Source of the DNA: Hanleya hanleyi
Taxonomy: Eukaryota > Mollusca > Polyplacophora > Lepidopleurida > Hanleyidae
NCBI GenBank assembly: GCA_036873755.1
Contig: JAVTVY010036890.1
Coordinates: 1-64,000 of the forward strand
Reading direction: 5' to 3'
DNA length: 64,000 nucleotides
Both the position numbers and the translations under genes were made by a program. A model generated the notes under the pieces. The model was not told the DNA's origin. It saw only the letters and a program-made list of their open reading frames with translations, and did not search any database. This document shows positions 56,901-64,000 of this stretch, in pieces. Position 1 is the stretch's first letter. Every line of letters starts with the position of its first letter.

Positions 56901-59900
56901 CTGGACGATTTATTTAACAATCACAAAAAGTTTCTCAGGGAAAGAGGTATTTGTCTTCCAACCAATCATAACGACATACCAAAACTATACTGGACTCCCA
57001 AAATGCATAAATCACCATACAAAGCTAGATTCATAGCTGGTTCTAGAAGCTGCACCACGAAGCTTCTTTCAACCCTATTGACGAGGGCCCTTCAAGAGAT
57101 AAAAGCATTTTGGGAAAGGCATTGCGCCATTATTTCTAAGAACTCTGGCGTTGAATGTATGTGGATATTGAAAAACTCAAAATGTCTTACGGAAGAACTT
57201 GATGCTAAAGGTCACATACCGTACAGACATGTATCCACATGGGATTTCTCGACTCTCTATACTGCAATCCCTCATCAGGGCCTTATTGACCGTCTAAGTT
57301 CATTAATAGTATCTGTGTTCAAGAAAACTGATCGTAGATATATTAATGTCAGAAGCCATAAAGCATTCTTTAGCTCTGCTACATACAAGAGATATCATTC
57401 ATGGGATGTTTCTTTGTTTATAGAGTTGCTTGAATTTCTCATTAAAAATATCTGTGAAATTTGGCAACACAATATATCAGCAGCATATAAGTATTCCAAT
57501 GGGTACTAATTGTGCACCCCTGTTGGCTGACCTGTATCTGTTCTCTTATGAACATGACTATATGCAGGCGCTTTCAAAAACCGATCCATTCAAAGCCCGT
57601 TCCTTCTCATTCACCAAACGCTATATAGACGATCTTCTCGCTGTGGATAATCGCTATATAAATGACGCAGCGAAGGATATATATCCACCTTCACTGGATT
57701 TGAAGAAAACTACAGACAGCCCTACAGGCACATCATATTTAGATCTATATGTCTATAAAAATGAAGCGGGCATTCTCTCTCGTCGACTTTATGACAAAAG
57801 AGATGATTACAATTTCGACATCGTAAACTATCCCTTTCTGGACAGTAATATTCCAGTGGGACCTGCATATGGCGTATACATATCTCGCTTAGTAGCATTT
57901 GCTAGATCCTGTGTTAAATGTGACGATTTTAATCAACGTCCCAAAACGTTGTTACAGAAACTTATAAAACAGAGCTATTCCACCAACGCCTTCACTCAAA
58001 GTTTCTCAAATTTGGCGATATATATCGCATGCTGATAGCAAAATACGAACGTAGCGTGCAAGATCTATGGCGCTACGTTTCGTAACTTGTGTCTAATTCC
58101 GCTTAACCCGGGCTAGGGGCCGTATGAACCCATGTACTTCAAGATCCTCATGGTACTCATATGAACAGGCACAATCAAAGCGTGACTGAGATACATCATT
58201 CTTTAGATGACGACTTTACAACGAATATTATGGATTAAGAATACTGATCAGCGATACGGATTTGATATTTTTGGAACATCATGATGTCTTGCCGGCATCA
58301 TTGAAAACTGTTGACCGCTTCTCTCTTGAAGGAAACAAGCCTATGTTTATGTATACTATGATTGTCTTTTGAATTTGGTGCTAATACTGTTATATGGAAA
58401 ATGGAATAGGTCTTTGGATTATGGACGCGGATATTCTCTAATGGACGACGGCTGGATTATGAATGACGGACTAGACGCTTGTAATTGCATCGCAATCTTA
58501 GTTTAGTTCAAGGTGTCATATTAAATATCCATGCAGAGATTGCAGAGAGCCAATTCTCAGTAGCAAGCGTCAGATCCGACCTTCAACATTCAGCAGTCGT
58601 CCATAAAAGAATTTCCGTGTCAATAATCGAAAGACCTATTCAAACATGAGTAGTGTGAATAACGTCACAGGACCTACGAAGTATAGTAGGGTTTCATATG
58701 ATTTAAGTGTGTACCTTGACCTAAGACTGACCATTTCCATGGTCGTAGGAGGCATTGAGACATGTTTTTGCCAATTTCGAGGTTTCTATGTCACCTAATT
58801 AGGTCAGAAATTGGGTCAGAAAGTAGGTCACATTGAATTAGGTCAGGTCACTCTGACATTGACCTAATTGAGCGCATTTCCATGGTTTTAGGAGCAATTA
58901 GGACATGTTATTGTCAACTTCGAGGTTTAAAGGTCACCTTATTTCGAGGTCACCTAATTAGGTCAGAAATTGCGTCACAGAGTAGGTCGCATTGACCTTG
59001 ACCCAACTAAGTTAGGTCACACTGATATTGACCTAATTAAGCGCATTTCCATGGTATCAGGAAGCGTTAGGACATGTTTTTGCAAATTTCGAAGTTTGTA
59101 GGTCACCTAAGTAGGTCAAATTTTCACCAAAAGTAGGTCAGCTTAGAACTTGCTGGTAACAGTCCCCTAATGCACGTTCATGCCAAAAATCAAGGTTCTA
59201 ATTTCAACGGTTCTCCTTGTTTTGCCGGAGAAAGGATTCGGATGAACTGGCTGACTGACTGACTCACTCACTCACTCATTACCGGACAATTTGCAAATGA
59301 GAGCATACTTCGTCGGAATGACAGCACCAAATTCAAATGTGTATGAATTAAAAATAATAAAAGAGAGAAGCGGTCAGCAGTTTTCAATGATGTTTCCAGC
59401 GTATGTATCTCAGTCACGCTTTGATTGTGATTGTTCATTTGAGCATCATGGAGATGTAAAATACATGATATACAAACGGCCGTTAGCCCCGGGTTAATCG
59501 AAATTAGACACGAGTTACGAAACGACATTGATGACAAGGACGACATTGATCTGTTGGCTGCTAACACATGACCCCAAACTAAGACATGACCAAAATAACA
59601 TACAAGTTGTAAGCACTGCTGTCTCTGACGAAAAAATAACTCTTACATTCCCGTTTGAATTCAGACATCATTTGATGCCCCGAAACTGATTTGACTGAAT
59701 CTTTAAACAATAACCTCCAAAAATCGTTATTTACATTAGCCAAGCGGTTTTTCAAACATTCAATCAAATCACCAATTCGAAACACTCGTGTCTGGAAAAT
59801 ATCCCACTGCAGTCCAATACATGTTGTTTCTACGTTTGTCGTCTGTTCCTTATTCATATTTCATTGAAATTCCACTGCATCACGGGATATGTTCACGTAG

Positions 59901-62900
59901 AATAACAATTGGTCAGTTTGAATTGACCAATGAGCCAATCATAGATTTTCTAAGAGTCGGAATACAGGAATGAATCAACAATACGGGGTGGTCATTTCCA
60001 TATGAAGGACAAAACCTCTACTTACGCGAAAGGAAATGTTCCAGTCTCACAAGACCTTCTTTGCTGATGAACTCAACGGTGTGGCCATGTTCGGCGGCGT
60101 CTAACAGGTCAAGAAGGTAGAGGCGCTCGGACTCGGGAAGGTGGAAGAAGATATCAGCCGTGTGGATATTACCCAGGAGAACCATCAAGATAGCGTCGTT
60201 GCGTTTGGTATGGGTGTGGCTGGTTACGTTGTTATGCGTCTCGTGCTTCAAATGCTAATTCGGAAATAAAAGCTGAATAAATATGTGTAGGCCCGACTCA
60301 TCACGCTTTTAAGTTAGTAAGTTAGGGGTCACGTTCAATTAATCGAGACACTTTCTCGATGCCTTCGAGATGGAACGAGAAATTTCTCGGCTGAAACCGG
60401 GACCCCTGGCGACGTCTCCCGGTTTGCTCCCGGTTCTATCTCGATCGAAACGTCCCGGTTTTCGAGATGGATACAAAATTGATCGGTAATCTCGAAGGGG
60501 GTCCCGGTTTGTATATGTACGCGTTTTGTTGCACTTAAATTGGTCGTTTCTTGGCTTCTCAGGCGATCAGATTGTTGTGCGGTATTAGCATATAGTTTAG
60601 TATAAGCATATCGCAGCCTAAAATAGAATCCCAACAACTAATTGTTGTTTTTTTTTGCCATGTTATTAACTGTTTAATCGATATATCCATTATATGATTT
60701 TCCTGAACCCAACTGAAAGAAAACGTTTCATTTATCTATATAAATTAAGAATATAAATTACTGTCTTGAGATATAGTTCGAGTAAAGGGATTGTACAGTT
60801 ATATCCACAAAGTTTATTTCTGATAATAATGACAATCGGAACTAGAGGTGTTGGTAAGTCACACCACAGTCGGTCCGCGGAAACCGTCGGCTTGAAACAA
60901 ACGCCAATATAGAGAGGGGTTAATTACTTTGAAAGAAAACCTAGGAAAAATACTTTTGGCGGGGATTAATAAGATATTTCCGTTCTATTATTTATTGCTA
61001 GTTTTATGTGTCTAGCAAATAAACTAATTAATGAAAGTAATTAGCACCCAGTCAGGCTTTTAAATCAACGTTCATGTACATTTTACAACAACAATACCAC
61101 GTGTTGTCAGTGTGAAAAGCGTATATGGAATGCTCAAACACTTCGATCGCGCGTTTGGTCATATTATCCGGTGTCCGATGCATTACCTGCCGCTCCTGTG
61201 GTCTTTAAGCTGCTGTATTTCTGAAAACCGGGGAAATCATTGAAGAAACGAGGTATAATAATTTTTCAAGTCACGATCCTATAAAATAAGTAATATCAAC
61301 GAAAATCTCCCGTTTTGATATACCGTCAGAAAAAAACATGGAATTTTATCCAGACTTGTAGAATTTAATTCAATTCGCAGTTACTGAACATATCTCATAA
61401 AAGTGATTTGAATTCTAAAACAGGTTCGAAATAATTTACACTGAATAATAATGAGCCAAATTATGTAATTCAATTGGTGATGTTTTATTCCTTTCCATGC
61501 ATAAAAATTGCGCTGTCAGAGCAAGTATGCGACTACAGATCTCTAGACAGAATAACAAAATAATGTTAAAAGAATCATATTTGCTTCATTGTCCATGGCT
61601 TAATGCATATGTACTCGCCGAGATTAGTCTCGGTGCCACAGAGAAGTACATATAGAGCGAACATACGCCTTCCGAATGGTTCAAACCTTCATTTGAAGGC
61701 ATCTCGATTCCATTCTCGAAGCAAGTCGATTTATTTCGAGGGGGTTCGAGATGGACTTTTACTTCGAGAGAAAACCGGGAGCAAACCGGGACAACAATCG
61801 ATAGAGATAAACCGGGACCCTTCAAGGTGAGATATTTATCGCTTTTACTCGTTTATCGAGAAACCGTCTCGATCGATTGGACGTGAGCCCTTAGTAAGAT
61901 CTGATTAACTTCCAGCATCACGTGCAAGGCAGTGAAGATAATTTACACAAGCAATGATTGGATTGTTAGGATGACTGTCTGAATTCTACTGATTGGCATG
62001 CTTTTCTCCAAGCTCTGCAATTCAGATCTCAGGAGGGCAATAAAAATGTCCCAGCGACACCAAAGGATGATCTGATCAAGACCGACTGTGTTTTAACCTT
62101 ATTACAAGCGTTTGGTCCGTCGTTCATAATTCAGCCGTCGTCCATTAGAGAATATACGCGTCCATAATCCAAAGACCTATTCCATATTCCATATAACAGT
62201 ATTAGCACCAAATTCAAAAAGATTTGATCAGAAAGGAGCAAATCTATACAGGTGGACAGAGAAACACTAGCTTCCTAACTGGAATCTCCCTGCCTAACGT
62301 ACTTGGATTCCACGGCTACAGTAGTTATAAAGATTGGTAATTAATATACTAACCTGGATGATGTATTTCTCAAACTCGTGGTTGTGCGGCGGAGGGAGAT
62401 CTGTGTAAAAACAGAAATTCTATTAAGGAATAATGTTTCTTAATTCGCTTGTATTGAATTAAGGAACATTATTCCTTTATTCAATACAAGCGTCAGATAT
62501 ACATTCTATAGCCAGCTCTCGTCAATGAAGAATTTCCGCGTTCACAATGGAAAGACCTAATTATAAGACGCAACTGACACTAAAATTCAAGCAGACAAGC
62601 AGTATAGAAACAGCATCTACTCTACTATTGACCTTTCACTTCCGGTGTTGTTCCGGTCATGACGTCATCGCATGCGGATATTCCTCCGAGGGGAATTGTC
62701 AGTGCCAGTCTGGGCGAAAAACGGCTCAGGCGCACCACAACCTTAAACGTTGCTGTATGCACCAAACAAATTTAGTGGCAGTTGCGTTTGGCAGGTCTGG
62801 GATTAACTGCGCATGAATGCATGCGTGTTGTGTGGTTGTGCAACATTGTAACGAATACAACTTTATAACGATTACTGCGGCATACGGTGTGGATACTTGA

Positions 62901-63561
62901 TGGGTCATATTGTACTCCTTACAGGTAACAGGGAGCGACATTATCCACATGTTAATGAAGGTCAATACTAGAGAAGATGCTCTTTCTATACTACTATAAA
63001 ATAAAATAAATATAAACACAAGCTAACTTCTTGCAAGAAAGGAGCGGCCAACAGTTTTCCAAGAAATCATGATGGTCCTATCATAACGTCCGGACAGTCG
63101 GTACTGGTACATGTTAATGATGATTCTATGAGAATGATAAAATACTTCCATACTGCTGCTGACCGAACGACGGTTTACTTTTGCTCGAGAAAATATTTTC
63201 CAAAATAAGCAATAGGGATATAGATGAATCTTTCTCTGGCAAGAGATCTATAGATCTAGATCTATGTTCTATGTAGTCGTATACACGTCAAAAGTTTAGA
63301 TACAAGTGCACTAATGAAAAATAACAATAACATACGTTTGACGAACGCCTCAAGCTTCTGTATACCATGGTCTGCCAGCGTTTCGGTCAAATGGCCGTTT
63401 TCAGCGGCGTCCAACAAGTCGAGAAGAAGTTCCCTGGCATGCTGGGGTAACTCAAAGAAGATCGTGGCGGTGTGAATATCCTTCAGGATATCAAGCATGA
63501 TGTCCATGTCACGTTTGTGAGGCGCAACTGTCGTGGCGTTGTTCATATGGTGATGTAGGTG
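50968..63561 (-). CDS. histidine-rich modular protein, last five exons (5' end outside window)
   Basis: Exons in transcript order: 63336-63561, 62354-62400, 60026-60254, 51690-51736, 50968-51264 (stop). All have AG acceptors and GT donors. Large exons of 226 and 229 nt alternate with 47-nt exons, always with phase 0 before the large exon and phase 1 before the small one, so they form repeated modules. Each large exon starts with His-Leu, has a His/Thr-rich lead, then a conserved IHTA-IFF-LP and LLDLLDAAE-GH helical segment ending near a phenylalanine. Small exons encode 16 residues starting H(L/M)P. The last exon has a very His-rich part (HHPDHHHTIHETLDH) and a final helix alignable with the LLDLLDAAE segment. 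Metal binding is inferred from the histidines. The family is not recognised; no signal peptide is visible because the start is off-window. Confidence 0.75.
53134..53590. mobile_element. nested segment with inverted ends and captured exon
   Basis: TTATTATACCTCTTGAATAT at 53134 is matched by an inverted TGAATATTCAAGAGGTAGAA at 53568. Between them lies the QRICH1/ZMYM2-like exon remnant. No flanking duplication was identified. Confidence 0.5.
53296..53545 (+). pseudogene. QRICH1/ZMYM2-like N-terminal exon remnant
   Basis: It begins with an ATG (Met-Ala-Asp) after a GC-containing leader. In shifting frames it gives LQELLQNRDGKNAKN and then FAELRKKDGDKNSRSS, ending at a GTAAGC donor. This order resembles the N-terminus of animal QRICH1/ZMYM2/Crypton-derived tyrosine-recombinase-like proteins, where an LLENKDSKNT-type motif precedes a YAEVRKxDG-type motif. 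At least two frameshifts break it. Family assignment is from remembered motif pattern. Confidence 0.5.
54003..54165. repeat. 160-bp near-perfect palindrome
   Basis: Arms run outward from a centre near 54083 (CTCGGCCTGCGGCCTCGG) through CATGAAACCTGGACCC / GGGTCCAGGTTTCATG to ACTTGTGACGGAGTCAA and its inverse. Inner mismatches are few. Confidence 0.9.
56613..58085 (+). pseudogene. Penelope-like reverse transcriptase remnant
   Basis: An open frame from 56613 carries VPADKA near 56772, PKLYWTPKMHKSPYKARFIAGS, and motif A DFSTLYTAIP to about 57270. The reading shifts between about 57430 and 57509 into the frame with motif B IPMGTNCAPLLADL and motif C RYIDDLL, then shifts again near 58000 to a last stop at 58083-58085. 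The order matches Penelope-like or related reverse transcriptases. No GIY-YIG endonuclease is visible downstream. Two frameshifts mark it as dead. Confidence 0.75.
58073..59535. repeat. inverted repeat arms bracketing the region after the reverse transcriptase
   Basis: GTTTCGTAACTTGTGTCTAA near 58076 is matched by an inverted copy near 59500-59525, and CAATCAAAGCGTGACTGAGA near 58168 by its inverse near 59407-59430. The left arm continues into the GAATTTGGTGCTAATACTG segment that also recurs inverted near 62195-62215. Confidence 0.7.
58690..59150. repeat. 145-170-bp tandem repeat rich in AGGTCA
   Basis: Three units begin TTTCCATGGT (58733, 58876 and 59046) and contain multiple AGGTCA and TGACCT half-sites, often as AGGTCACCTAATTAGGTCA. 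Confidence 0.75.
60322..61893. mobile_element. Harbinger-like element with CG-rich inverted ends
   Basis: Left end GGGGTCACGTTCAATTAATC and the inverse of the right end (GGGCTCACGTCCAATCGATC) match, and internal CCCGGTTT/AAACCGGG blocks and TCTCGAT blocks recur in inverted order within 200 bp of each end. TTA flanks both ends, which fits PIF/Harbinger target duplication; the wider TTAGTAAG also repeats on both sides, so an 8-bp duplication is an alternative. No transposase is seen. Confidence 0.6.
62105..62235 (-). repeat. inverted copy of the 58350-58490 repeat
   Basis: The - strand matches GAATTTGGTGCTAATACTGT, TAGGTCTTTGGATTATGGAC and ATGGACGACGGCTG blocks at 58370-58490. The last block also appears at 52551-52594. 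Confidence 0.75.
62425..62495. repeat. nested cruciform sequence
   Basis: AAGGAATAATGTTTCTTAAT and its near-exact inverse form one stem; CGCTTGTATTGAAT and ATTCAATACAAGCG form a second that shares sequence with the first, so two alternative stems compete. Confidence 0.8.
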
Positions 63562-64000
63562 CTACATATAAGCAAGACCATTTGCGAACTTATAGTAAGA
63601 TATACCTTTCAATAAGCACAACGTTATATGGTGCTTCGTACAACACTATGATTATATATGCAATGCGAGAATAAGGCACAACCATTTAAAATATGATAAA
63701 ATGTTCATGTTACGGTTTAGATTGTCACCCCATCATTTTTCATTTATGCATTGTTATGGTGAAAAAATTCTTGTATATTAAAATTTCACATGAAAAATTC
63801 AACATGAAACGTTTAACAATTGACGTTTAACATAAAACAGTTAAAACTTCGTGCACTGAAATTCCATTTACATTGTCAAACAACAAATATTCAAATTGAA
63901 TTAAATTTGAATATCCAACTATAGAAATGATTAGGAAACTATCGAAAATCTATGTTTTCCAAGATCTGGGTAACCATTAATTTTAATTTGTACTTTGATA
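63562..64000. other. intron or upstream sequence of the histidine-rich gene
   Basis: AT-rich DNA upstream of the acceptor at 63562. No further exon was recognised before the window ends. Confidence 0.4.

Larger units (their letters stand above)
51737..60025 (-). other. 8.3-kb intron of the histidine-rich gene, filled with mobile DNA
   Basis: It contains the TA-flanked element 52045-55890, the Penelope-like remnant 56613-58085 with inverted tails to 59535, and the tandem repeat at 58690-59150, all described separately. The rest shows no gene. Confidence 0.65.
60255..62353 (-). other. 2.1-kb intron of the histidine-rich gene
   Basis: Holds the inverted-end element 60322-61893 and a repeat fragment at about 62105-62235. 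No gene was found. Confidence 0.6.

Overview
The window looks like nuclear DNA of an animal, most likely a mollusc. It holds a multi-exon host gene for the splicing factor PRPF18 with consensus GT-AG introns, a 5S-rRNA-derived SINE with a tail of the type seen in mollusc SINEs, many MITE-like elements and minisatellites, and a histidine-rich modular protein gene. No bacterial operon, ribosome binding site or CRISPR array is present. Species identity is inference; nothing in the sequence fixes it.

Layout. (1) Bases 1-2624 are a compact virus- or transposon-like unit with inverted terminal repeats of about 150 bp and convergent genes: a RING-finger protein on the + strand, and two overlapping small reading frames on the - strand. 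(2) Bases 5100-13400 carry a second mobile or viral-like module, all on the - strand: a complete 1306-aa protein-primed family B DNA polymerase (Polinton/Maverick or adintovirus type), two TATA-driven genes that join three C2H2 fingers to a copy of the polymerase's own N-terminal domain, a tRNA-Leu(UAA) gene, and, just upstream of the polymerase, 19 nearly perfect 36-bp repeats that each contain a YY1-type site. Capsid, packaging ATPase, integrase and protease genes are not visible, so this is a partial or unusual element. (3) Bases 13250-15010 hold no gene but a dense set of cAMP-response, CCAAT, octamer and NRF1-like motifs; a diverged copy lies at 40930-41560.

(4) Bases 17036-32128 are PRPF18, ten coding exons on the + strand with repeats in its introns and downstream region. 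(5) Bases 33-50 kb are mostly repeat-rich intergenic DNA: a fold-back satellite (39.2-40.9 kb), a minisatellite of tiny hairpins (45.1-47.7 kb) and a 757-bp tandem duplication (48.6-50.1 kb). (6) Bases 50968-63561 hold the last five exons of a - strand gene for a histidine-rich modular protein whose 5' part lies beyond the window. Its introns are loaded with mobile DNA: a TA-flanked 3.85-kb element carrying a broken QRICH1/ZMYM2-like exon, a decayed Penelope-like reverse transcriptase with inverted tails, and a Harbinger-like element.

The most unusual material is the polymerase module: a self-contained set of replication-type genes in which the polymerase N-terminal domain has been copied onto zinc fingers, together with a repeated YY1-site array at the polymerase promoter. 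Second is the 2.6-kb ambisense unit, and third the histidine-rich modular gene.
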